Source: Martinezella miluonensis (GTDB lineage: Bacteria; Pseudomonadota; Alphaproteobacteria; Rhizobiales; Rhizobiaceae). From it: 64,000 nt of DNA. The translations under genes were made by a program, and so were the position numbers. Where the stretch lies: assembly GCF_900094545.1 (NCBI RefSeq), contig NZ_FMAH01000007.1, positions 62,001 to 126,000 of the forward strand, written 5' to 3'. Positions within the stretch are counted from its first letter, which is position 1. Each line of letters opens with the position of its first letter. Below the pieces are notes generated by a model, which worked only from the letters and a program-made list of their open reading frames with translations, was not told where the DNA came from and searched no databases. Below, piece by piece: positions 8,459-18,300 of the stretch.

Positions 8459-9226
8459 TCAGCCCAATCCAACAAATCCGGCATAGTTCTCCGCAATCGC
8501 CTTGCTGAGGATCGAAGAATAGGCTGCGTGGTTTTCGTCGTTGGCCGTAACGCGCCCATAGGAGGGCTTCTCGAAGCTCGTGATCGGCAACAGGGCCAGT
8601 GGCGTCGAGACCGGTGTGAGGTGCGAACCCTGCCCGGCGCGCAACGTCGTCAGCAGACCGAACATCTCACCGGTAATGCTGGGACGGGACAAAATCGTCA
8701 TCCGATATTGCCCGGATGAATTCGTCACGAGATAGATATGCCCCGACAGATGCGGAACCGATACCGAACCCTGTTGTGAAAACGAGGCGTCGCTGCGCTC
8801 GCGTTCCATAAAATTCAGGCGCGTGCTTTCTCCATTCCAGGCGATCTCCGTGCAATAGGCAAAAATCGCCTTCGGATCCCCGAAGGATGGCCGAAGCGTC
8901 AGATAGGCGCCCTCAAGCCATGAAACCGAAGCGCGGGAATAGGCGCCCAGTTCTTCCGGGGCATGACCGGGCCTGTCGTTGACCGGCGTCGATTGCGCCC
9001 CTCCCGCTTCGCGCAGGACAACCCCCATCGCCTGCTCCAGACGAATGATGGTCGCAAGCGTGAAGGGGCGATGTCCGGAAAGAGCCTTCTCCAGCGTCGA
9101 AAGGCTGATGCGCGCATCATTGGCGAGACGCTGCCGGGAAATGCGCCGCCGAGCAATCTCTTCGCGAACCAGCTCTGCCACCGCAGTATTCTGATGATCG
9201 GATAGATACGGGTCGCCCTGAACCAT
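8459..9226 (-). CDS. XRE-type helix-turn-helix transcriptional regulator
   Basis: A 255-residue protein. Residues ~15-65 form an HTH (REEIARRRISRQRLANDARI, then STLEKALSGHRPFTLATIIRLEQAMG), in which the second helix and LSGHR end are typical of XRE domains. The C-terminal ~180 residues have no motif I recognise and probably form a ligand-sensing domain. The start at 9226 is chosen for AGGAAACG just upstream; an in-frame ATG at 9322 has no ribosome site. It is read in the same direction as the transporter-monooxygenase operon 380 bases downstream and divergently from the sortase-target gene, so it could control either. Confidence 0.8.
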   Translation of the reverse strand: MVQGDPYLSDHQNTAVAELVREEIARRRISRQRLANDARISLSTLEKALSGHRPFTLATIIRLEQAMGVVLREAGGAQSTPVNDRPGHAPEELGAYSRASVSWLEGAYLTLRPSFGDPKAIFAYCTEIAWNGESTRLNFMERERSDASFSQQGSVSVPHLSGHIYLVTNSSGQYRMTILSRPSITGEMFGLLTTLRAGQGSHLTPVSTPLALLPITSFEKPSYGRVTANDENHAAYSSILSKAIAENYAGFVGLG

Positions 9227-9396
9227 GCACTCGTTTCCTGATTGCGTAATTCTCTTCACAATTCCACACATACCCGCCAGCGACAAGACCGTTTGCGGCA
9301 AGATGCGGACGAAACAGGGCAAAGCTTACGCTGGCGAGAAAATAGCCTTTGTTGACAATGGCTTCAGTCATTCTCCAACGAATAAAGGAGCCTGTC

Positions 9397-11661
9397 ATGT
9401 CCGCCTCGCCAAGCATCTCACGCCACCAACACCGGCGAACCGTCCTCACAAGATTCGGCCTGTTACTATGGTTCAGCAACGCGATCCTGCTACCGGTGCT
9501 TGCCGTCATTTTCGCGCTGCTTCACCCCCTGGAATCGCACGCCCAGCCGGCAGCCTTCGTCACGCCGAACGAGATGGGCGCCGGCAGCCTTCTCCTGCAG
9601 ACGACACAGGAGGGCAGATATATCGAGGCCCCACGCCTTGCGACCGATGTCGACATCGACGTCAACGGCCCGACGGCACGAGCGGTTCTCACCCAAGCCT
9701 TCGAGAACTCGACCGACAAATGGGTCGAAGCTCTCTATGTTTTCCCTCTGCCGGAAGACAGCGCCGTCTATTCCCTGAAGATGATCGTCGGCAACCGGGT
9801 CATTGTCGCCGACATCAAGGAGAAGCAGGCCGCGCGCGCCATCTACGAGCAAGCTCGCAAACAGGGGAAGAGAGCCACTCTGGTGGAGCAGCAGCGACCG
9901 AATGTCTTCACCAATGCGGTCGCCAATATAGGCCCGCATGAAAAGATCGTCGTGCAGATCGAATATCAGCAGGCGGTACGCCTGGCGGATGGCCGCTTTT
10001 CCCTGCGAGTTCCGTTGGTCGTCGCACCGCGCTACAGCCCGCAGGGTGCATCGCCGATCACGCAGCAAGCCGACCTGAAGGCCGGCTGGGGACGAACCCA
10101 GGACCGCAAGTCTCGGAAGGCCGGCGACAAGCCCGTCTCCGCCCCCCTGATGGCGCCGGGCAGTGATCGCACCAACCCTGTAACGCTGAAGGTCAATCTC
10201 AATGCCGGCTTTCCGCTCGACGATATCAAAAGTCTTTATCACACGGTCAAGATTGACAGGTTGAACGACAGCGCACGGCGGATCGTTCTGGACGGTGACG
10301 CGACGGCCGACCGCGACTTTGTGTTCGAATGGAACGCAGTCGCCAGCAATGTGCCAAGCGTCGGCCTGTTCCGCGAGCATGTCGGCAAGGATGACTACGT
10401 GCTTGCCTATGTGACGCCGCCGGCAGTGGCGACGCCGCAAAAGGCCGATCGCGAAATCGTCTTCGTCATCGACAATTCCGGCTCCATGGGCGGCACGTCG
10501 ATCCAACAGGCAAGGGCGAGTCTCGATTATGCTCTTTCCCGGCTCGAGCCGAGCGATCGCTTCAATGTTATTCGCTTCGACAACACCATGACCAAATTCT
10601 TCCCGGATTCGGTCTTGGCAACGGCTGACAATATCGCCTCGGCCCGCCGCTTCGTCACCGGCCTGGAGGCTGCCGGTGGAACGGAAATGCTGCCGCCGCT
10701 CAACGCAGCGCTCGACGACAGCCATCAGGCCAATGGACTGCGTCAGGTCGTTTTCCTCACCGACGGCGAAGTCAACAATGAGCAGCAGCTTCTCGATGCA
10801 ATCGCAAGGTCACGCGGACGCTCGCGCATCTTCATGGTCGGTATCGGTTCGGCGCCAAACACCTATCTGATGAGCCGTGCCGCCGAGCTCGGCCGCGGCA
10901 GCTTCACCCATATCGGTTCGGTTGCCGAAGTGAACGAACGCATGCGCACCCTCTTCGACAAGCTGGAAAATCCAGCCGTCACCGATGTCGCGGCTGTCTT
11001 TTCGGAAAAGAACGTCAGCCTGTCGCCCAACCTCCTGCCCGACCTCTATCATGGCGAACCGCTGGTCCTGGCTGCCCGCATGGGCAAAGCCGCCGGCACC
11101 CTGACCGTCAGCGGAATGATCGGCGACCGGCCGTGGACGATCTCGCTGCCGCTCGATCAGGCAAGCAATGCCAGAGGCATCTCCAAGATCTGGGCACGCC
11201 GGCAGATCGACGATGCCGAGGTCAATCACACCCTGGGCAAGATCACGCAGACGGAAGCGGACAAGCGCATTCTTCAACTGGCGCTCGATCACCATCTGGT
11301 CACGCGCCTGACCAGTCTTGTCGCCGTCGATGCCAAGCGCCCGCGCCCTGCAAACGCGCCGCTGACTGAAGCTGACATTCCCCTGCAGCTGCCCGCCGGC
11401 TGGGATTACAAGACGCTCCTTGGCGTCGGCGCCACTCGCGACCCAAAGGTAGACGGCAAGCGGCATCAGACGGGCGATAGGTCTCAAGGTGTCGACGGCG
11501 ACGCGGAGATGCAGGTCGAGCCAATCTCCGCACCGCCTGCGCCGAACCTTCCCCTGCCGCAGACTGCAACACCTGGGCAGCTCTTCATTCTTCAGGGATT
11601 GCTTGCTCTCTTGCTCGGGGCATCGCTTCTGGCCTGCGCATCGCGGAGTAGCAAGCCATGA
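9397..11661 (+). CDS. VIT/von Willebrand factor A protein, proteobacterial sortase target
   Basis: A 754-residue exported protein. A long N-terminal signal/anchor covers residues ~16-50 and ends ESHAQPA. A VIT (vault inter-alpha-trypsin) domain follows at ~65-195 (ALYVFPLPEDSAVYSLKMIV), then a vWA domain at ~350-520 with the MIDAS motif DNSGSMG at ~358-364. Near the C-terminus LPQTATP (residues 720-726) precedes a hydrophobic helix and a short basic tail (SRSSKP). This matches the rare LPxTATxxx sorting signal of proteobacterial single-target sortase systems. The start at 9397 follows AAAGGAG. Its stop overlaps the sortase start (ATGA), the expected arrangement for enzyme and substrate. It is probably displayed on the cell envelope and may bind metal and protein ligands through the vWA domain. 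Confidence 0.9.
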   Translation: MSASPSISRHQHRRTVLTRFGLLLWFSNAILLPVLAVIFALLHPLESHAQPAAFVTPNEMGAGSLLLQTTQEGRYIEAPRLATDVDIDVNGPTARAVLTQAFENSTDKWVEALYVFPLPEDSAVYSLKMIVGNRVIVADIKEKQAARAIYEQARKQGKRATLVEQQRPNVFTNAVANIGPHEKIVVQIEYQQAVRLADGRFSLRVPLVVAPRYSPQGASPITQQADLKAGWGRTQDRKSRKAGDKPVSAPLMAPGSDRTNPVTLKVNLNAGFPLDDIKSLYHTVKIDRLNDSARRIVLDGDATADRDFVFEWNAVASNVPSVGLFREHVGKDDYVLAYVTPPAVATPQKADREIVFVIDNSGSMGGTSIQQARASLDYALSRLEPSDRFNVIRFDNTMTKFFPDSVLATADNIASARRFVTGLEAAGGTEMLPPLNAALDDSHQANGLRQVVFLTDGEVNNEQQLLDAIARSRGRSRIFMVGIGSAPNTYLMSRAAELGRGSFTHIGSVAEVNERMRTLFDKLENPAVTDVAAVFSEKNVSLSPNLLPDLYHGEPLVLAARMGKAAGTLTVSGMIGDRPWTISLPLDQASNARGISKIWARRQIDDAEVNHTLGKITQTEADKRILQLALDHHLVTRLTSLVAVDAKRPRPANAPLTEADIPLQLPAGWDYKTLLGVGATRDPKVDGKRHQTGDRSQGVDGDAEMQVEPISAPPAPNLPLPQTATPGQLFILQGLLALLLGASLLACASRSSKP

Positions 11662-12278
11662 TCGCCGCCGATCGCATCCAAACCACGGGGAGCGCGCCGG
11701 CGCGCTCCCTTCTCATCGCCGCCGCCGGCATTTTGATTGCGATCGGTCTATTCGTCGCCGCACAGGGAGGATGGATTTATGCCAAAGCGGCCGTTGCGCA
11801 GGTTCTATTGGAGCGAGCCTTCGCACAAAGCATGACGACTGGTTTGCCGGTCAAGCCCTGGAGCTGGGCCGATACCTGGCCGGTGGCGCGCATCGAGGTT
11901 CCGCGCCTTGGCGTTTCCGCCGTAGCGCTCAAGGGCGCAAGCGGCCAGGCGCTCGCCTTCGGTCCGGGACATCTCGACAATACACCACAGGCGGGCGAGG
12001 AAGGTACGGCAGTCTATGCCGCGCACCGCGATACGCACTTCGCTTTCCTCAAAGATATCAAGGAAAACGACCAGATCCGCATCACGCGCCGCGATGGCCG
12101 ATCCGTTATGTTCCGCGTAACACACATGGCCGTAGCGCGCTGGGACGAGGCCGAGATCGATCCGAACGCGCGCGGCGTTCACCTCGTTCTGGCGACGTGC
12201 TTTCCCTTCGATGCCGTGACATCGGGTCCGCTTCGCTATCTGGTCTACGCCGATCTCGACGAAAGCGTCGCGCTGTGA
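11658..12278 (+). CDS. Class GN sortase
   Basis: A 206-residue transpeptidase with one N-terminal membrane helix (residues ~17-40). The sortase triad is visible: His123 in AAHRDTHFAF, Cys181 in LVLATCFPF, and Arg193 in GPLRYLVYADL. Both the HRDTHF form and the ATC form of the TLxTC motif are typical of the Gram-negative class GN (marine-type) sortases. It overlaps its only visible substrate by 4 bases. In the known mechanism the Cys cleaves the LPxTA signal and joins the target to an unknown nucleophile. No second LPxTA protein is seen in the window. Confidence 0.92.
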   Translation: MIAADRIQTTGSAPARSLLIAAAGILIAIGLFVAAQGGWIYAKAAVAQVLLERAFAQSMTTGLPVKPWSWADTWPVARIEVPRLGVSAVALKGASGQALAFGPGHLDNTPQAGEEGTAVYAAHRDTHFAFLKDIKENDQIRITRRDGRSVMFRVTHMAVARWDEAEIDPNARGVHLVLATCFPFDAVTSGPLRYLVYADLDESVAL

Positions 12279-12364
12279 CAAAGCGCGAGCCAATTACCTG
12301 CCGCCGATGAGAACGGTTTGAAGGTGGTTCGGAATGTCCAAGTTAGCGTTGCATCAATTCCGTC

Positions 12365-15300
12365 TCATGGCGCCGGTTGCACGACACAGGCCGCGCCATC
12401 GCCGAGGCAGACGACGGTACCGTCGAAGCGCGGATCAACGATATAAGGGCTGCCATCATTGCCTGTCCCATCGCCGGCGAAGGTCGGGACGCCGTCTTGC
12501 CCCTGGACCGGCGGCAGCGGCGGCGTATCGGGGGCGAAGCTGCGCGGCGTGTTGATGCTTGCCAGCTCCGTCGTCGGGCTTGTGGCGGTCACCGTCAGTA
12601 CGCCGCCGATGAAGCTGAGATCGTAGTTGGCCGAGGCTGTCAGCGTTCCTTGGCTGATGGCATAGCTGCCCGGTCCGGAAACTCGGTCGGCCGCGGTCGC
12701 CAGCTGACCGAAGAGGCGGTCGCCATTGACGAGGCCGGCAGCGCCGATCGTGTAGGTGAAGAGCGGATTGGCGACGCCGCTGAACCGGCTGGCGTTGTTG
12801 GCGGTCACCGTGATGGCGCGCGGCGTCACCGTCAGATTGCTGCCGGTGTAGCCGATGGCGTAGTTGGCATTGCCGAGCGTACCGAGACCGATCGCATAGG
12901 TGCCGATGCCGGAGCCGGTCGCAGCCGAGCTTGCAAGACTGCCCGTCAGCGTGTCGCCATTGATGAGGCCCGAGACGGTGTAGCCGAAGACCGGATTGGC
13001 ATCACCATAGATGCGGCTTGCATTGCTCGCGGCGACGGTGAGCGCGCGCGGGGTGATCAGAAGATTGCCATCAACGAAGGTCAGGTCATAATTGCCGGAG
13101 GCGGCAAGCGAGCCCTGGGTGATCGCATGGTTGCCGACATTGGAGGTGGCGGTGGCCGCCGTGGTCAGGCCGCCGGCAAGGCTGTCATTGTTGACGAGAC
13201 CTGCGCCGCCGATCGTGTAGCTCAGCGCCGGATTGGCATCGCCATAGGCACGGCTGGCATTGTTGGCCGCAACCGTGATCGCCCGCTTGCTGATCGTCAG
13301 GTCCGCAGCGGTGAAGCTCAGATCGTAATTGCCGGAGGCGGCAAGCGTCCCCTGCGAAATGGCATAGATACCGACATCGGAGGCAGCCGTCGCCAAGGTC
13401 GTCAGGCCGCCGGTGAGGCTGTCATTGTTGACGAGACCTGCGCCACCGATCGTGTAGCTCAGCGCCGGATTGGCATCGCCATAGGCACGGTTCTGATTGT
13501 TGGCCGCAACCGTGATCGCCCGCTTGTTGATCGTCAGGTCCGCAACGGTGAAGCTCAGATCGTAGTTGCCGGAGGCGGCAAGCGTCCTCTGCGAGATAGC
13601 ATAGACGCCGATACCGGAAGCAGCCGTCGCCACGGTCGCCAGGCTGCCGGTGAGGCTGTCATTGTTGACGAGACCTGCGCCACCGATCGTATAGCTCAGC
13701 GCCGGATTGGCATCGCCATAGGCACGGCTTTGATTGTTGGCCGCAACCGTGATTGCCCGCTTGTTGATTGTCAGGTCTGCACCGGTGAAGGTGATGGCGT
13801 AGTTTGTGTTCGCCAGCGATCCTTGCGTGATGGCATAGGCACCGACATTCGAATATAGCGCCGCCGCGGTCGACAGCGAGCCGGAGAGCACGTCATTGTT
13901 GACCAGGCCCGCACCGCCAACCGTGTAGGTCAACGTTGGATTGGCGTCACCATAGGCTTTCGACAGCGCATCCGCCGTCACCGTCAGTGCCCGCGGGTTC
14001 ACGGTGAGGTTCGCCCCGGTATAGGTGATGGCGTAGTTTGCGTTCGCGAGCGAGCCCTGCGCGATCGCATAGGCACCGACATTCGAATACTGCCCCGCTG
14101 TCGTCGACAGCGAACCGGAGAGCATGTCGTTGTTGACCAGGCCCGCACCGCCAACCGTGTAGGTCAACGTCGGATTGGCGTCACCATAGGCTTTCGACAG
14201 TGCATCCGCCGTCACCGTCAACGCTCGCGGAGTGATTGTCAGGTCGGCGCCATGATAAGTGATCGCGTAATTGGCATTGCCGAGGCTGCCGAGAGTGATG
14301 CCGTAGCCACCCACATTCGAATACTGTCCCGCCGAGGTCGAGAGCGAGCCGGAGAGCGTATCGTTGTTGACGAGGCCCGAGCTTGCGTAGGTCAGCGTCG
14401 GGTTGGTATCGCCATAGGCCTTCGACCGGGCATCCGCAGTCACCGTCAGCGCCCGCGGGTTGATGGTCAGGTCGGCGCCGTTATAGGTGATCGCGTAATT
14501 GGCATTGCCGAGGCTGCCGAGAGTGATGCCGTAGCTGCCCACATTCGAATACTGCCCCGCCGCGGTCGAGAGCGAGCCCGAGAGTGTGTCGCTATTGACG
14601 AGGCTACCGCTGGTAATGTTGTAAGTCAGCGCGGGATTGGTGTCGCCATAGGCTTTCGACAGTGCATCCGCCGTCACCGTCAAGGCTCGCGGGTTCACGG
14701 TGAGGTCCGCCGCGACATAGGTCAGGGCGTAGTTGCCGGACGCTGCGAGCGTCCCCTGGCTGATCGTGTAGGCACCGACATTGGAATACTGCGCCGCCGA
14801 GGTCGAGAGCGAGCCGGTGAGCATGTCATTGTTGACAAGACCTGCGCCCCCGACGGTGTAGGTCAACGTCGGATTGGCATCGCCATAGGTTTTCGAGCGT
14901 GCATCCGCCGTCACCGTCAGCGCTCGCGGATTCACAGTGAGATTGTCCCCGACATAGGTCAGGGCATAGTTACTGGAAGCCGCGAGCGTCCCCTGGCTGA
15001 TCGCATAGCTACCGACATTGGAATATTGGCCTGCTGTGGTCACCTGCGAGCCGGAGAGCGCGTCGTTGTTGACAAGGCCCGCACCCCCGACCGTGTACGT
15101 CAAAGCCGGATTGGCGTCGCCATAAGCCTTCGACTGCGCGTCCGCCGTTACCGTGATCGGCCGCGCCGTGACGGTTTCCGTCCCAGGGAGATAGACGAAG
15201 CTGTATGTTCTGCCGCCGGCGCTCGTCACAGCCGTGTTGCTGACAGTCGCGCCGTAGTTGCCGACACCCGAGGTGCCGTCGGCGCTGGAGACGACCGTGG

Positions 15301-18300
15301 CGGGAGTGGTGACAAAATCGCCAGGCTTCACGCCGTAATAAGTCGAGATCTGCGTCCCGCCGGCGTCGCCGTAGACGCGGCTGGAGGTGGCCTTGACTGC
15401 GATCACGTCCGAGGCGCCATAAAGCCTGGCATAGGAACCTGAGCCGGCCGGCGCCCAGACGGAAGCCAAGTCCCAGCCCAGGGCGGTAGCGCGGGCGTTG
15501 AAGGCGGTACTGTCCGGCGGCGCGCCCCCATCGCTGTCGATAGAAATTGAGGCCGTGATCGTGCCGCTAGGGGCGTTAATTGCAACGAGATTGCCAAGGT
15601 TGGCGTTCCAGTAGGTGCTTAACGCAGCGCCGGTGGCATAGGTTTGGTTGATTGCGCCGCCATTGAAGGCGACGAGACCGCCGACGTAATAGCCGCTGCC
15701 CGAGGCGCTGCCGGTGGCATAGGCCTGGCTGATTGTACCACCATTGATGGCGGCGAGGCCGCCGACGTAGAAGCTGCCCGAAACGCTGCCGGCGGAATAG
15801 CTCTGACTGATAATGCCGTCATTGATGCCGACGAGCCCGCCCGCGCGGTCGCCAGCCGTAACGCTGCCGGCCGCAGAGACATAGGCCTGACTGATCGTAC
15901 CTGCGTTGCCACCGACAAGACCACCCGCAGTGTAGCCGGAGACGCTGGCCTCAGCCCAGGCTTGGCTGATTGCGCCTTGGTTGATGCCGACGAGCCCGCC
16001 GGCACCATGGTCCTCGTCGTTGCTCCAAACGCTGCCGGTGGCGGAGGCCCGGCTGATCGTGCCATCGTTCCGGCCGGCGAGCGTGCCGACGTAACCGAAG
16101 CCCGAAACGCTCGCACCGACCAGACTAAGATTGGTGACGCTGCCGGTCGAGCCGATATAACCGAACAGGCCAACAAAATCAGTGCTTGGTCGATTGATGG
16201 TCAATCCGGTGATCGTATGGCCGGCGCCGTCGAGACTGCCGGTGAAGGTGGTGCCGTAGGTGCCGATAGGCACCCAGCCGCTGGTGGAGAAGATGTCGGC
16301 GGCGTTGGCACCGGATGTTGCGCTGGCATCGATATTACCCGCGAGCTTGTAGCCGCCGGCGAGGTTCGCGCCAGCCAGCACGAGTTGGTGCAGGTTGGAG
16401 ATGCTGATGATACCGTTTAGATCCGCAGTGGCCGCTTCCGACCGCAGGATCGGCCGAAGGTCGCTGGACTGGTACCAGACATTGGCAAAATCCCACCCGA
16501 AATAGCTCGACGCACTGCGCGCCTGTGTCGTGGTCAGGCCGGTGACGCCGGCAGTGCTGGGGGTGTAGCTGACACCGTAGGGCTGTCCGGTCGTGCCCAT
16601 ATCGAAATACGAGGCCGTGATCGTGCCGCCGATGGTGGAGCCGACGAGGCCGCCGACGTAATGGTCACCCGAAACACTGCCAGAGGCCCAGGTCTCGCTG
16701 ATCGTGCCGGCGTTATAGCCGACCAGGCCGCCCGCAGAGTTGCCGGCGACGCTGCCGGCAGCATAGGCTTGGCTGATCGTGCTGAAAGAGGAATTGGCGC
16801 CGACGAAATTGCTGCCCGAGACGCTGGTTGTGGCATAGGCCTGCCTGATCGTCCCGTCGTTCTGGCCGACGAGCCCGCCGACAATGTGGCCGTTGGCGAC
16901 GACGCTACCCGAGGCATAGGCTTGGCTGATTGTGCCTAGATTATCGCCGGCGAGGCTGCCAACATAGTTGGATCCCGTGACACTGGCACCGAGCAAACCA
17001 AGATTGGTAACGCTGCCGCCTTGGCCGATCATGCCGAACAGGCCGACATAGTCAGTGCTTGGATTGTTAATGGTCAGCCCGGAGATAGTGTGCCCCGCGC
17101 TGTCGAAGCTGCCGGTGAAGGCGGCGCTGCCGTTGCCGATGGGCACCCAGCCGCTTGTGGAGAAAATGCCCGCGGTGTTGGCGCCGGATGTGGCGCTGGC
17201 GTCGATATCGCCCGCGAGCTTGTAGCGGCCAGCGAGGTTCGCACCCGCGAGCACAAGCTGGTGGAGGTTGGAGATGGTGGCGCCGCCGTCTGCATCCGGC
17301 GCTGCCGCTTCCCAGCGACCGATCGGGCGCAGATCGCCGGACTGGTACCAGTCGGTGGAAAAATTCCAGCTCGAGTAGCTCGACGCGCTGCGCGCCTGCG
17401 CTGTGGTCAGGCCGGTGACGCCGGCGGAGCCAGAGTTCGTGCCGACGCCGGATGACTGGCCGCTCGTGCCGGTATCGAAATAGGAAGCCGTAATCGTGCC
17501 CAAATTCCGCCCGGCAAAACCGCCGACGGACAAGCCACTGCCCGAGACGGCACCTGTTGCACAGGCTTGGCTGATGTCACCATAGCTATCTCCGGTGAGG
17601 CCGCCGACGAAATTGCTGCCCGAAATGCTGCCGGTAGCATAGGCTTGGCTGATCGCACCATTGTTATAACCAGTGAGACCACCAACGAAACTGCTGCTCG
17701 AAACGTTACCGGTGGCATAGGCTTGGGTAATCGTGCCGTCATTGTAGCCCACGAGCCCGCCGAAATACACGCCGTTACCCGAGACGCGGCTAGTGGTATA
17801 GGCTTGGCTGATCTCACCCTTGTTCAGGCCAGTAAGCCCGCCAGCGTACCAGCCGGAGCTCGAGATGGTGCCGGTGGCGTAGGTCTGGCTGATCGCGCCG
17901 TAGTTCTGGCCTGCGAGCGCACCGATATAGGTTCGCGCCGAGACGCTTGCGTCGACCAGGCCGAGACCGGTGACGCTGCCATTTGAGCCGATGTAACCGA
18001 ACAGGCCGGCAGCGTTCATGTTCGGCCGGTTGATGGCCAGGCCGGTGATCGTGTGACTACGGCCGTCGAAGGCGGCGTTGTAGCCATTATGGTCGTTGAG
18101 GATCGTCCAAGAGGCATCCACGCCGATGGGACTGAAACCGCTTCCTCCGTTCCAGGTCGCAGTGCCGGAGGCGTCAATGTCCCGCGTCAGCGCCCAGCTG
18201 GCGTTGAGATAAGACGACAATGAACCAATGCCTTGCAGCCCGTAAACGTCCTGCAACAGGTAGGGCGAGGTACTGCTGCCATCACCGCCGGTGACGCGCA

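Noticed and set aside
9352-9380. TTGACA box before the sortase-target gene
   Set aside because: There is no acceptable -10 element at 16-18 bases, so it was not listed as a promoter.
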